Positions 12,536 through 27,100 are shown, counted from the first letter of the stretch. The stretch is 64,000 bases of DNA from Lunularia cruciata (GCA_948567375.1 OX419759.1:36732593-36796592); one strand, 5' to 3'. The notes: generated by a model from the letters alone, not told the origin. A program made the numbers and translations.

Positions 12536-15500
12536 ATGTAGAAGTTAAGCCCTCACAAAGCCCCGAAGTAGTCTCGCCGAAAGCCGTTTCTCCACCTGTA
12601 GAAAGCGCGAGTGAGGAAGTTAGTGCGGACAAGAAGGCAGAGGATGGTGAAATTAAGGAAGCAGATAGCGCAGGTTTGGAAGGAGAAGGTAAGACATCGA
12701 ATCTCTTCGCTTACTTCTGGAGGAACTCTTGGATTCAAGGGTTTATCTGGACGGTCTTGTCACAAGTAGACTTACAGAAATGTGTACAACCGCACATTTA
12801 GATGTTTACGAGCTTGAGGTCATTTCTCCTGGGTCTCTATGGAAGTGGAGCTGACCCTTTAACCTCATTCTCTCTGTTTAGAAGTGCCTGGACTGGTGTT
12901 TTACATTCTCTATGTTAGATTGATCCTTACACTCACATTAATTCTTTCCTAGTTCAAGTTACGTGAGGTTCATTACGAGTTATCAAGATAAGATGACTCT
13001 TGCGTCTTCTTGCTAGTACGGATGCAAATGATCGATCTCCGTGGCTGAACACGCGCACATGCTGTATTCGGGGCCAGATCAGTGCATACGTGGGTTAAGC
13101 CGGCTGCCTGTATCTCGGTCCACTATCACCTATTTGGCCTTCATAGTTGGAGGAAAAGAATTATCATCCTAACATTGTCTCCTGTGCAGATGAGTTAAGG
13201 CTGTACCCCATGACCGTAAAAGGACCATCAGGGGAGCAGATGGAGTTGCAGGTTGGAATCCAACTTCGTTACTGTCCACTTATGGAAGCTGTTATTTAAA
13301 GCTTGTGGTGGAACACAGGGGTGCTGCTTCAAGGGCCATAACTGTATAATATTCTGCTGTAACTGGCGGCCCGTAGTGTCATCGTATTGGAAGAAACCTG
13401 ATATCTTACTTTCTCTCAGCTGAATTGACATTAGAGTCCGAGACGGAAAATGTTTCAATCTTGCGGATCCTTGCCTGTTATCACTGTGTTCTTGTTTTGG
13501 TTTGTGCCGTGGTGTTCAGTACTGGTTGAGGTTCCCTTATAAGTTAGACATTAGATGATCCAACTTGGTTCATGCGCAGGTGAACCCCGGAGATTCTGTC
13601 ATGGACCTGCGACAGTTTCTGCTGGATGCACCAGAGACATGCTTCTACACTTGCTACGACTTGATTCTGAACACTGCGGACGGCATGAGATATCACCTCG
13701 CAGAGTATCTCGAAATTGGAGAGGTTGCAGATGTAGCTGCAGGAGGCTGTACTTTGGAGATGGTCAACGGTAAGGGATATGTTCCTGGAGCTCTTTTCTC
13801 CTAAAGTAGAACCATGTTGTTCTTAGATGAAACTAGATATTCCAGCGTCGTTATTACGGTGCTTGACCGCGCAATCGCAACGGACCAAAAGAGGCAGTAA
13901 GATCGGTCATCGTTCTTTAATGGCTGCTAATTGTTTAGTTGTCATCCGAGAAGAGAAAGGATACCGAAGATAAATAAGACGATAAATTCGGAATGATAAG
14001 GATAACGCGGGACAGAGGATTGCTTACATAAAGTTTCGATATTGACAGATCACCGAAGAGTTGTCTCTATGACGGTTCCAAGTAGCTATGTGCCTGAAAG
14101 ACCTAGCTGGACTATCTGATACATTCTTTACGTTACTTCCGCTGCTGGTCTAGTTGGGCAAACACACTGTAGTGTTCATCCTGAACCATCGTTAATGACG
14201 CAGTCTTGTATGGTCGCGTTTGTTTCCAGCTGCAGCCAACAGTCTATTTTAAATGAACATCTGTGTTAGTTTTCCTTCTCCCGCTTATCTTACGCTTTCA
14301 TCACTCATACGGCTTCTTGGTAACTGCAGCATTGTACGATGATAGATCTGTTAGATCACATGTGAGGCGCACACGGGATCTCATATCGACAGCCAATCTA
14401 CATTCATCCCTTTCAACAGCGTTGGCTACTGAATATGAAGAGAAGCAAGCTGCTTCTGGTCGCCGGGAGGAGGGTGAGACGTCGTCGTCGTCTGCAAGTG
14501 ACCTGAAAGCTAAAAGCGTGTCAGAAAAGGAATCAGGTTGGCTGAATAGCTGAATGCCCTAGTTTGTCGTCCCTGAAACATTATATCTATTTCTCAGAGA
14601 TGCTGTAGTCCTCCGGGGGTTATGAATACTGTCCATATCGTCGTACTTGCCCACTTAGTTTTGCATTTTCTTGTCACCCACTGTGGATTCATTCACATAT
14701 CTAACAGTCGTTCATGTTCGGTTTTGTTTGTCCTCAGGCAGTCCAAAATCAGAAGCGCCTGAACTGGAAGGTCTAGGTTTCATGGATGATACAACAGGAC
14801 TTCTTGGTGCCCTTGTGTCGTCGCCTCCAGCGCCAGAGAGTAATTGTATCGAAAGCATAGCGTTCTCATCTTTCAATCCTGTGCCTGGCTACAGGAGGTA
14901 ATGTCTACTGAACTATAAGCATCTTGGAACCAATGCGTCTTGATGGGTTTTGTATAGAATTTACCGTTGAACCTTAGATACAGCAGTCTTGGTTTTTATG
15001 CAGTGTGACTACTTTCTATGGCTCTATGTTAAAGCTCCTTCGGTCAGTAATTGTATTGGGAGAACTCTTGCATCATTTGGGAGTTTGTCGACTTTCTACA
15101 CTCGGACTTATCATTAGCGGGGTAGAATCGAGCGGTTGTATCCGTACTCACGTGAAGAATCATACGCTTTTCAGGCTTCAAGGCGACTTGTTGTACTTAG
15201 ATATCGTCACAGCAGAGGGTCAGAGTTACTGTGTCACAGCACACACACTGGGATTTTACCTCAATTCAAGCAAAGGAAATGTCCTTGACTCACGACATGC
15301 CAAACCTAGTGTTGAGTCCGCTACTCTTGTTGGGCTCCTCCGTTTAACGAGCGAGAAATTTACGAAAGGTACTGTTTCCCAGAATTGATACTTCATTCTA
15401 GGAATACGAGATTATTCCTTTACTGTGCGAGTGTAGGAAAGTGTATTGGTACATGCGGAGTTGATTTTATGTGCCCTTTGGCAATTTCAGGTTTTGCTGA

Positions 15501-18500
15501 GGTTTTGGAAAGAAAGGCTGCTGGTCACCCATTTGAAAATGTGCCTGTCCTCCTTCCTCCCAACCCATGGCTTGGGGCCTATCCAACTCCTGGTATGTGC
15601 AAGTCTTTTACATGTCAACTCATTTATGCTTGTGAGGTTTGGAGCCTCTTTCTTTGTGAATGCAAAGTTGAATGTGAGTTTCGGAGGAAGGTTGTCTTCT
15701 TTACCCTGCCTATTGTCTGACAAGAAAGAATCTGACCCGCATGATGGTCATATGGGTAAGCGGCGAATTTGTCGCTTACCTTCTTTAAAGGATATTCTGC
15801 CTTACGCTCATGGTGTGATGGTATGCTGAGGCAGTTCATAAAAGGGATATAGCTCGGGCAGAGGACTCCCTAATGGTTCCCTATGGCACGGAGGTCATCG
15901 GAATGCAGAGGGACTGGAATGAAGAACTGCAGTCCTGTCGTGAATTTCCCCGTGAAAATCTGCAAGATCGGTAATCATTCCCGCTAGTTAATGTACTCGG
16001 TGCCAAGAGAAGCTGCCAGATCCCAAAATGTGGACCGTCATCTGAATGTTTGTTCAAAATTGCGTCTTATTTGAGACACTTAGCTAATCTGAGGGCCTGG
16101 GGCTTTCTTGATCCGTTTCAGCTTCCTCCATAGATAGAAAGGCTCACTTTTGTCAAAGATGAATCCGTGGGAAAATGAATCAAACTCTCCATGAGGGTTC
16201 TTGAGGACATCCGTTTATCATAGTTCAAATGAGTAGACTCTTTTGGAACTGAAGGAGAAACTGTACTCCAACTACTGTCTCCTGTAGTGCTTTTGCCTTG
16301 GTGTAGTCAAGGTTCATATGGTTTGTATGGACTTGCAGGATCATGCGAGATAGGGCGCTGTACAAGGTCAATTGTGACTTTGTAGATGCTGCAACCAAAG
16401 GTGCCAAGGCAGTTATCGGTCGGTGCATCCCACCAATTAATCCAACGGACCCTGATCGCTTCCATATGTAAGATCCTCGGGGCTTCTTCATGTTCTGGAT
16501 ATACCGACGTGTAGGATCCTGAGCTCTGGCGGCTGATCGTTGTTCTATCTTTGTTGTTGCGTGGGAAAGAGCGGCGCCTGGTAAATGCTTTTGGCTGTAA
16601 ATTGTCTTTGATACATCAGTGTAGTGCAGATTGGAGTGACGAGTTTGTCGAAAATCTTTTCTTTGTGGGTTTTAACTGTTGATTACACCTATGTCTGTAG
16701 GTACGTGCATAACAACATCTTTTTCAGCTTCGCTGTGGACGGAGACTTTGCTTCTATGCAACAGGCTAGGGAACAAGAATTACAGCAGCAACCGGAGGAT
16801 ACTGCAACTAAAGTAGATGGAGAGGAAAGTGACAAGAAAATCGAGACAGCCGAACTGTCTGCTAGTGAACCAACTGTAGTCGCTGTTGGAGTTGAAACTG
16901 TCCAGGATGAATCTGCAGTCGACGCTGCAAAGACAGGGTCTGATTCTGCCGCAGTTGATACTGGCTCTGATCCTAAGGATCCCAACGGTGCAGCATCGCC
17001 TTCTGTTGTTGAAAGTGAGCAAGCAACATACGCGTCATCGAACAATGATCTGAAAGGAACGAAGGCGTACAATAGCACAGATATTGGCGGGCTTTACACT
17101 CTCGCAATGGCAATCGTGGATTACAGAGGGCATCGTGTCGTTGCCCAGGTGGGTCTTTGTCATGATCGGTTATGATTGCACTGTTTCCCGTAAGAAATCG
17201 ACGGAGGCAAATGTCCTTACCACGTTTCTGGCTTTTTCCTCTTGACAGAGCATCATACCTGGTATTCTTCAAGGTGACAAGACGGATTCCCTGCTGTATG
17301 GGTCTGTAGACAACGGCAAGAAAATCTCATGGAACGAGAAATTCCATACCAAGGTACGTCAGAGTCAGATTGGCATTCAGCTTTTATGAACTCTGTCGTG
17401 AAATACCTTGCAGTCGAATGTATGATTGGACTGTATGGATGAGAGATCTCTCTTGTGCACGTGAGACAAACTTCAAACCTGTAGGTCCTTGTGTTAATTT
17501 CCTTCAGTGCAGTTAGGAGGTTCTTTGTCCTCAGATTAGATGCTTTTTTTCTATCTCTTGTTGGGTTTTGGATGTGATTTTATAGAAGTGTATCAGGAGT
17601 ACTTCGGGGAAGACTGCCATGAATAAAATCCTTGATGATTGGGCGTTGTCCGAGTGTAGGTTCTGGAAGCCGGGAAACTTTTGCACATTAAAGAGCACGA
17701 GGTTATTGATGGTTCTGGAAATAAAATAAAGTTATGTGCTCCAGTGGAGTGCAAGGGTATAGTCGGAAGTGATGACAGGTAACGCCCAGCCAAAGGTAGA
17801 TGTGGAACATGGATTTTCTCCTTGTTGTCTGGGTCTCCGCACTGTCTCTCGGACCCAAGCTAAGTACAAGGAACAGTTTACTGAGCAGGTCTTTGTTTGT
17901 ACAACTCTTTAGGTTTAAACATCTTCGCACACTACTTTTATGCTTCTCGTAATGTTTGTTGATCTGCCCGTTTATGCAGGCACTACATGCTCGATTTGAT
18001 GAGAACCACTCCCCGAGATGCCAACTATACTGGATTGGGGTCGCGCCTCTGCGTTCTGCGACCGGAGCTCATTGCCGCCTTCTGTCAGGTCTGACGTCAT
18101 TTGAAGGCTTCTGACTCATCCATGCTATGGTTTTGGACTCGTCCCATTAGCTATGTGCTGTAGAGGTTAAGGCATTCAACTTTTAAGTGTTAACAAGGCT
18201 CTCTCTATGTAGGTGGAGGCCCTTGAAAGAGCTAAGAAAAGGAAAGCGGATGGTGATGAGACAGACGAGAAAGCGCTGCTCCAAGAGGAGCTACCTTCTA
18301 TAATGCTAAACCCGAACGTCTTTACGGATTTCAAAGTTGCCGGGGAACCTGAGGTCAGTACGAGTCGTGAATCTACATACCTTCGTTTCACCAGCCACGT
18401 TCTGCGTTGGGTGGCCTCTGATTCTTTGTTGTCTTTTTTCTCATCCTCCAGGAAGTATTTGCAGACAAGGAGCTTGTTAGCAAGGCAGCCAAGTACCTTT

Positions 18501-21500
18501 TGGACACCGTACTCCCAAAATTGGTACAGGATTTGAGCAGTCTGGAAGTATCACCTATGGACGGTCACACGTTAACAGAAGCCCTCCACGCGCACGGCAT
18601 CAACGTTAGATACCTTGGTCAAGTGAGTCACTGTTTCTGTCTTATTCTCTCATAGTGGTCGAGAACTGATGCATAATTCTTCGAAACTTCTAAGCTGGGA
18701 ATCCTCTATTATTTATTGTAATCAAATCCTTTCTTCAGAGTGGACGTTGGTTGTTGATGGTGCTACTCACCTATTATTACAGGTGGCAAAACTTTCGAAG
18801 CACCTGCCGCATGTATGGGACCTTTGTGTGGTGGAGATGGTTGTGCGAGCAGCCAAACATGTTTTAAAGGTTAGTTTTCTACCATTCTAAGGAGATTGTA
18901 CCGTATTAAGATAAGGGGCTGTACAAAGTGCTGACAAAGTGATCGCTTGCTGGTGACTCCCGTACAGGTCAGTAGGTGGGTTGTTTGAAACTAAAGCAGC
19001 CTCAGTCATGATTTCGCCAGGAACTTCATAGTATACTTCCAGTAGGGTATTGGACCCGTGTTCCAATGAATGGGCTCTCGATCGATGAGTAACGGCTTTT
19101 TGCCCATAAGCTACTCATGGAGTTTTAGATGTGGTCCTCGAGGTCGCTGGTGAGCTAAAGCTTGTTTTCCTGATCATTTAAACAATAAAATCTAATCCTG
19201 TAATTTTGCGATTCTCAGGGTGTTCTCCGAGAAACCCTTGATCAAGACGTTGGAGGTTCCATTGCGCATTTCTTCAACTGTCTTGTTGGGGAGGAATCAG
19301 ATGCTACCCCTTCTACAGAGGTTAAAGGTGAAACGCCTTCACCGGTGAAGCAGACGGAAGGTGCCATAGACGGTAAAGCTCCTGAGAGTAACGGGAAAGT
19401 CAGTAAGAAGAAGAAAAAGCAAGAAAAGGCTGCCTCAGGAGCAAGCCCTGAAACAGTAAGTTCGTTGGCATACAAAGTCATTTTTTTGGTCTGTTTCCTC
19501 ACCCTGCATCCGGCCTTTATAAATGGGTTAGGCATGCCTTCTTTGGAAGATTGGGAGGTCCGCATGTTAATAGCTTCTGTCCTTTCCAGGACAAGGTTGG
19601 AACAGGCAAGCCGAAGGCTGAGACTTCCGAGAAAGGCGCTGAGAGCCAACCCTCATATTTGTGTATTACCTCAAAGTTGGTGTGGATTGATATTCGAGAG
19701 TGCGTGAAGTTTAAGTATCAGGTAAGAGGTGCTGAACATCTATATTTAGTTCTTGCAGTTATTGATGTTATAGATGGCCTTTAGTTGACTAGTTTGACGT
19801 TTTTGTACACGCGAATCTCGTTTCTCAAGGTTCTGCCCTGAGGTAATATTCGTCCAGCATCTGACGTTCTTGCACTGCAGTTTGAGTTGCCTGAGGATGC
19901 TAGGTCAAGAATCTGCAAGATATCGACCTTTAGAGATCTTTGCCAGAAGGTAAACTACGAACACGAACTTGCTAGATCTGGAACTGGATCACCTCCTGCC
20001 GATTCAACTGCCTGCTTTTACTTGTTCAGATGTCAACTTTTGGATGGTCACTGTTCATAGGCTGCTGATTTAGACTTGTATCTGTTCATCCTCGTACATC
20101 CTAGGTCGATGGTTTCTGAAATATAACATATATAGGAGGGACACAATGTCCAGTCCTATGGGGTATACAACCGTGTTTTAACGAATAAGTTTCATATTCA
20201 TTCACTCATTATATCGGAGGGACATTATTATATTGGGTGTGATTGTATGACGTGATTCCATATTCATGCACTTATTATATCGGAGGGACACAATGAAATT
20301 GGGTGTTATTGTATGCGACTCAAAGGAGTGGTCGCGTTGACATCAGATGTGGATGAAGGGTCGTATTCTGGAATGTAACCTCGTTTTGTACTCAGGTTGG
20401 AGTCATGCTTGCTGCGCGGGACTACAGCTTCAACACAAATGCGCCTTTTCAGATCACTGATATGCTTGACCTTCAGGCAGTAGTGAAGCATTCCACTCCA
20501 GTATGTGCGGATGCCCGTGATCTGCTTGAAAGCGGAAAGCTGAGGTTGGCACAGGTAATCATTTGGGGAAAACGTGCTGTCTGTTTGGACGTTTTGCTCT
20601 TTCTTCTTTTTTCCCAGTTATAGGGAGTCTTCTTCAGGTCGAAGCGCGTACAGCTGAAATTATTCGCTCTCTGTGAACGCGTGTACCATTATGAGATTTA
20701 ATATCCGTAATAGCTAGGGTGTAAGAGCGCACAAGTGGTGGATTCACACTGCCGATAGACCATGAACTCTTGCTCTACCTTGTCTTTTCCTCCTACTAGA
20801 TATACGTACAATCAGTCTGGTTCGATTTGTCTAGCCTTTTCACTTTCAATCATCCTGCGTTCAGTATTTTGGATGATTTGATGTGTCCAACCGAGTTTTA
20901 GATTCCACAGAACCTTGTTGCCTGAAACAGGTTGGCCTGCCCACGCGGGTGAAGCTTCTTGGACCTCCGCATCAACCCCAGTGGTTCCGGCTACACCAAG
21001 TTATTCCCCATCCTTGCTTCCCACCTACATCTCTTGTTGGTGAAAGTGTTCGTAACCCTTCTCTCTTGGAGTGAACTGATTTCCGTCAGTACGCCGGGGA
21101 AAAAGATTAATAGAAGAGGTGCACTGAAGTATCTTTGACTGGCTTTGGCTGATCATCACCCTTCGCACTGACAGCTTCTTTCGTCTTCATTGTTTTCTGA
21201 GGTTCTCCATCCGCAGTACTCAGTAATATTGCTCTTGCTTCGAAGAAGCTCTTCTGAGATTTTACACCGAACGTCAGGTTCATAGACTATTAGTTTATCA
21301 TGCGCGCATCACAGTGATTTGTATGAAGCAGCTGGTCTTCAGTGCTTTTTCCGTCGTATCTCTCTGTTGCAAATACTTGTCCGGGAATATAGTCTCGCTC
21401 TCGCAACGCAATTCTGTAGTTTCTTGCCCATTGCGTCTCTTTACAGAAGGGTCGTTGAGTCCCTGCCGTCCATGTGTGCCTTCGAACGTTGTAAAATTTT

Positions 21501-24153
21501 TGACATCACGCACAGTTCTAATCTCTTATAACGGGAGCTTGTTTTCTGCTTGACGACACAAAAAGATCTTTGATAAGTTCTTTCTGCGGTAGCTTTATGT
21601 AGACTGCAAATAGCGCAGTAACAGTTGACCAGTATTATAACGCTTCGGCAAAGCCACCGCAGTCGAATTTTGTGGGCAGTCCTGAAGATTGATACTATCT
21701 TGATTGACTTCATATTGGTTGAACCTTAAGCAAGACGACCCTGGTCTTCTTTGTGCTGTTTCCAGGGTAAACTCAATGAGGCGTACGAACTATTTTCTGA
21801 AGCTTTTACAATCCTTCAGCAGGTAATGCAGCACCTCCACTGTTTGCGTCTTTAAGACGTTAGCTTAAGCAGCCACTCAATAGCGATTGGGAGAAATAAG
21901 CTTCTACTCTAAAATGAGTGGGCCTGAATTAAGTTCTCGTAATTCTTTTACTTCTCTTTTCTCCCAACTATCACAATGGTCTTTCTTCGCAAATCAAAGA
22001 AGAACAAGGACACGTAAAGTCATGGAAAATGTGTCGTCTAGATAAATTGTTTTCGAAAGGACTCGTTTTTTCCATTTATTGCTACTAAATCTCAGCTCAT
22101 TTCATCGCGCAGGTTTGTGGGCCAATGCACCGTGAAGTTGCAAATTGTTGCAGGTAGCTCATTGAACTTTACCGACCATTTCCAAACAAAATACAATCTT
22201 GAGGTTGCTTTGCTCGTTGTCATCTTCTACGTAGTCTTACTCGGTATAACTCCACGGCGGTGACAGCTTTTATCTAGCTTGTCGTAGTCGTCTTTGGATC
22301 TGGTTGGCTAATCTGTGAGTTTCATTGATGTACAGGTACTTGGCAATGGTGCTATATCATGCGGGTGATATGGCAGGGGCCATCATGCAACAACACAAAG
22401 AACTGATCATCAATGAGAGATGCCTCGGTCCGGATCACCCGGATACTGCACATAGGCAAGTTTCAAGACATATAATTTTTGATTAGTTACTTGAAGTGAG
22501 ACATTGTTTCCGTAGGTGATGAATGCTGCGGATGAAGATCACGAATTTCGTATTGGAAATAGCTCAGCTTGCCTCTGGATTCCGCCGATCACGACGCCCT
22601 ATGATAGATCACGCACAGCATATAGCCATGATGTACTCGATTTTCTGGTGGAAGCCGACTAAGTAACTTACGACTGTCATGACCTCTTTTGTGTTGCAGC
22701 TACGGCAATATGGCTCTCTTCTATCATGGATTGAATCAGACGGAGCTGGCGTTGCGCCATATGGCAAGGACTCTGTTGTTGCTAAATGTTTCGTGTGGAT
22801 CAGACCATCCAGACGTGGCTGCTACTTTCATCAACATTGCAATGATGTATCAAGACATTGGTCGTATGCATGTTGCTCTACGCTACTTGCAAGAAGCTCT
22901 CAAGCGCAATGAGAGGTTGCTTGGGCCCGACCACATACAAACAGCTGTGTGCTACCATGCCCTTGCTATCGCGTTCAATTGCATGGGTGCTTACAAGCTC
23001 TCGTTGCAGGTGCGTATAAAACTCTTCACATTGCGTCCTAAATGGTGAGTTGTCCCATACTAGTCATGCTATAGATGTCTGTAGTTTACATTGCATTTTG
23101 ACATGTCGACATTGTGTACAGCACGAACGGAGCACTTATAACATCCTTCTGAAGCAACTGGGTGAGGAGGACTCCAGAACTCGGGATTCAGCAAATTGGA
23201 TCAAGACTTTCCAAATACGAGACCTTCAGGCCCACGCACAAAAGCAGAGGGGACAGCAGTCAGCATCTGTTCTAGCAGCAGCGAAGGCCGCAGAAGCTAT
23301 GAAGGTATTTCTCCGTCGTCCTTAACCGTTTGCAGTCTGCCACCATTATAAGGACTTGCCTCAATACCTCTAGTTCAGTTACTTCGCTGACGCAACCAAA
23401 TGCCAATGATGTCATCATGAACGTGAATATTTGCTATGACACTGAACCATCTACACAGGTGCATTCCATATGGAAGAGCTGAAATGACCGGAAGAAGACT
23501 AGCCCTTCTAGGATTTTTTCTCACTTATCTTACGAAGAAAGACCATCGTTGGTAAACCGTGGAAAGGTTGGCAATGAGGTACCCTTTCTATCAAAGACGA
23601 GTTTTGAGGCCAATGATTCACATTTTTGCAGGCAAGGTCAGATCTGGTCCAAGCGTTTCAAGCAGCAGCCGGTACCGGGCCAGGAGGACGAGGTGCACTT
23701 AGCAAAGCAGCAGCAACAGCAGCTCTTCTCGGGGATGCTCTACCCAGGTCAAGAGGTATGGATGAAAGAGCCGCACGTGCAGCCGCTGAGGTACGAAAGA
23801 AAGCGGCAGCCCGAGGTCTGAACGTAAAGCCCCAAAACGCCCAGGGTGGGAGTCAAGGGATTCCACCTTTGGGTGATCTTCTGAGTCTCATAAATAGTGG
23901 CAAAGTTCCTCCTGCAGCCAAAAGTGGCCCTGGATCAAGTTCCTCGAAAGGAACAATAGCAGGGAAGGGGACCACGAATGTAAATGAGGTGAAGAAGACA
24001 ACGACAGATGCTGGAAAGTCAAACTCAGAGAATTCAACCGAAGCCAATGGATCTACTGAGGGAACGGCAGAGAAGGTTGCACCTTTGGGATTAGGAGGAG
24101 GCCTTGGACTTGAGTCGAAGAAGAGGAAGCCAAGGTCAAAGAATCCAGCTTAG
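12415..24153 (+). CDS. CLU: Clustered mitochondria protein (CLU/FRIENDLY), 26 exons
   Basis: Exons: 12415-12688, 13190-13251, 13580-13769, 14330-14536, 14738-14897, 15175-15368, 15491-15592, 15835-15970, 16339-16467, 16701-17148, 17249-17353, 17660-17778, 17980-18088, 18213-18353, 18452-18622, 18783-18869, 19219-19455, 19590-19721, 19881-19949, 20396-20554, 21766-21822, 22113-22153, 22336-22455, 22700-23009, 23122-23304, 23632-24153. They sum to 4,464 bases, every junction keeps phase, and the product is 1,487 residues (plant homologues ~1,400). Order: basic Gly/Lys-rich N-terminus, ubiquitin-like CLU-N (~93-175; [19 protein letters not shown]), CLU domain (~380-745; [17 protein letters not shown]), eIF3-p135-like region (~770-900), TPR block (~1078-1314; [20 protein letters not shown]), Lys-rich tail. 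The family is cytosolic and keeps mitochondria from clustering; animal and yeast relatives bind mRNAs for mitochondrial proteins. Start: MAGKSNK matches the plant N-terminus, with A at -3 and G at +4. Introns are GT-AG except number 23 (GC-AG); the longest, 20555-21765, shows no gene. No breaks seen; looks functional. Confidence 0.96.
20131..20300. repeat. Short tandem repeat in CLU intron 19
   Basis: Three diverged copies of a unit containing TATATCGGAGGGACA (first copy TATATAGGAGGGACA) begin near 20129, 20209 and 20275, spaced about 80 and 66 bp. Each is followed by a TTGGGTGT-ATTGTATG-like stretch in the later copies. It lies fully inside an intron. Confidence 0.6.
22456..22699 (+). other. 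Non-canonical GC-AG intron (CLU intron 23)
   Basis: The exon ends CATAG and the intron opens GCAAGT. The acceptor is TTGCAG at 22694-22699. Joining here gives the TPR sequence [15 protein letters not shown] expected from plant homologues. No GT donor nearby keeps the frame and this conserved sequence. GCAAGT is the usual strong context for a GC donor. Confidence 0.85.
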
Positions 24154-27100
24154 TTAAGGTAGAAGATAATAGTAGGTCCAAATATTGAGCTAAAAGTGGA
24201 GCGACGTAGCAGTTTCCAGTAAACACCTGCCTTTGTAGGTTGAAGAGGAGAGTACATGGGTAATAGAAATGTAACAAAGGATTCGTTCGAGTCAGCATCA
24301 AAACAAGGTCTGTAGAGATAGGTCTCTAAGGTCATGGGTCGAGAAGGGGGGTGTGGTCTGAGGCCAGTTCTTTGCGACTATACTACCCCTCAATTTTGCA
24401 GGTGGTGTGGAAGAAGAGCAGCCCATTGGATGCCTCTGCACTAAAGCTTTGTAGGGTGAGTTACCAAGCTAATAAATCTCCTTGTTGAATCTTCTAAGAC
24501 GTCTCGGATCCAGTCCGGAATTTAGTCGTAGCGTGAGTCAGGCGTAACCCTGGTCCACAAAATACTCAACGCCTAGTAGCCAAACTGTTGAAAGCTGTCA
24601 TGGTCTTGGGTGTTGATCTTCCCTCCAACGAGGACGAAGTCCTATCTACCTCGAAAATAAAGTCTGGTTTGGTACATAGCAGATATTTTACATAGGGACT
24701 AGAGTGGTGGACACCCTTGACGTTTCCATCGTAGCATCGAACCTCGGATAGGTTGGTCTGGTAGGACTTTTTGTTAGTCCTGAAAGGCATCCACATTTCT
24801 TGATGATCTAGCTCTCATTTGTTGCAATTCCGAAGAGAGTGCATGTCTTCGTCAGGAAATTCTCAACTGCATGTACTTGTTTGACTGAGATGTACTCATT
24901 AACTTTTACTTCAATCCTTTCCTACTTAGGAATTAAGCAAAGTTGCTTCGCTGAGACAGCGGTTGGTTTACCCGGCGTTGAACAGCCAAAATTCTTTACT
25001 ATTTATTGCTTCGTATATTTCGGAAGTGCAAGTTTGACAACAAAGGAATTCACAACATCCACAATCTTAATCAGTTCGTAGTCGAGATCCTGTGCAAATA
25101 AAAGTATACCAATCTCGTCGTTTTTGAATGAGACTCACCTGCAGAGTACGAGTGAATTTCCATGTTGAATATGTTTGGGCCTCCTGCGAAAAATTTACCT
25201 AGCCAGGACGCCGCGTCGCGCGCCATAGTTATATGAACTGTATTGCATCACACGACAATAAAACAAATTGAGTACCATTGATGGTGGGTGATGAGCAGAC
25301 CTAGAGATGGCCAGGTGCTGCGAATTAATTTAGTATAGATGAAGGTGTTTGGCTTTCGTAAGTCATTCCGGCATTCTTCCAAAACATATATACTGAAGGG
25401 TATGACTTCAAAGATCATTACAATTGAAGTCCTCGATAAACGCTCTGGGTCACGAGTGTCCTAGTAAGGGGTGAAGCTCCTACTGTAGAAGAGATGCCTG
25501 ATGCATGTGTATGTCCTTACATGCATAAGACATGCACTAATCTGATAGATTTGGGGTGAAAAGTTAGGTATGTATTAAACTTTACTCTTAAAATTCAAAA
25601 CTTTTCCCACAGAAATACAAGTTTTTGTGGTTGAAGTTCCTCAGATTAAGATACAAGTTTTGGTAGTCTTTTGTGATTGGACTTTCTCAATTTAATATTT
25701 TTTTTTTGGTAATTTGTATATGTAGCGTTGCAGAGAACATATATACATAATGCTTGGCTTTAGAAAGCTACCCATAACTCAACGGTTTATCTCCTTGATC
25801 ACATGTATCATTCTTAATTCCCTTAATCTGAGCTCACTTTGTTAGTAATCTACATTTTAACGAAGGTTCATTGTTTGCTTTGTAACAACGTATTATTTTA
25901 TTTAATGAAAATTAATTTGCATTTGGAAAGTCAAGTAGAACGTGTGTTAATCTGGATTATATCTGTTTTTGGTACATATATCGGTGGTTTACATTTATCC
26001 CGTCTTATTCTAGAAAGTTACATATAATGGGAGGTAACATATAATGGATTATAAATGACTTTGGAATATTTTAATTTATTAATCTTAGGAATTAAGTATT
26101 TAGTTTTAACAATTGTGACTTTTAGATTGATGAATTTATAATCTACTTATGTAAATTTAGAATCCAAACTTGCATGTATTAAAATCAGAGACATATTTTG
26201 AGACCACTCAATGAACAAAGAGAAGAGATGCATATTTGGTCCTTAATGGTTTTGGAAGGTAGAACCTTTGATGATGATTGTATATAAAATATTTTAACAA
26301 CCTTTTAACTCTTTTATTCTAGGTCAATATGAACTAAAGTTGGTGGTATTAGAAAATATATTGGATTTAAGAATCAAAAAAATAAAACATGTTAAATTGA
26401 GTATAAAAAATAAATAACTTCTGAAATTATTTCCGGTTATTTAATTTTATAGCTTGATAAAATTAGAATGACCATTTCAAACTTAATATAAACTCAAAGC
26501 CACCTCATCAACTATTTTAGAATCTGAACTATAAATAGTGTAAAGAATTGAGAAGATTTTTTTAAAATATTTTTTCATATAATATGAATTTCTAACTGAT
26601 TTTGTTGTACTAGAGAGGTCTTTGAATTTAGATCAAACAAGACCTATACCATGAAGAAGTGAGCCCAAACTTGGAAATCATGAAGTAAACAACTTGTGCT
26701 TTTCTTTAAAGTCTCTATTTTCATGATTTGGAAGTCTGAACTTGTGGATTCAAATATCGAGTCCCATTTATCAGAAATTTTGGAGTCCAAATCCATAGAT
26801 CAATATAATTATTACAAAATATATTTAGAACTTTTGTTAAACTTAGTTGCAAAAAGCTCTTTGAATTCTAAAAAAAAAACAACAAAAATTTAATGAGTGT
26901 AAGACATATTGTTTCTCTCTGGTACTCCTGTTATAATTTGAATGAAAAATCAAAATGCAAAGCTACTCTTGTTAGCTACTTTTAGGGTGAAATGGTTAAG
27001 AAAATGGAAAATGGAAAATGGAAAATACTATTTTATTTTTTCACTAATTTAGAAGTCTTTCTCTGAGTTCTGTAAGGTACAAAAGCAAGGCAAAGTCTTG

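Noticed and set aside
22500-22600. C/D snoRNA in CLU intron 23 (GTGATGAATG)
   Set aside because: A C-box-like start but no D box (CTGA) at the right distance and no closing stem.
24839-25081. 80-codon + strand frame after CLU
   Set aside because: No domain or conserved motif; lies in the 3' flank with no sign of a separate gene.
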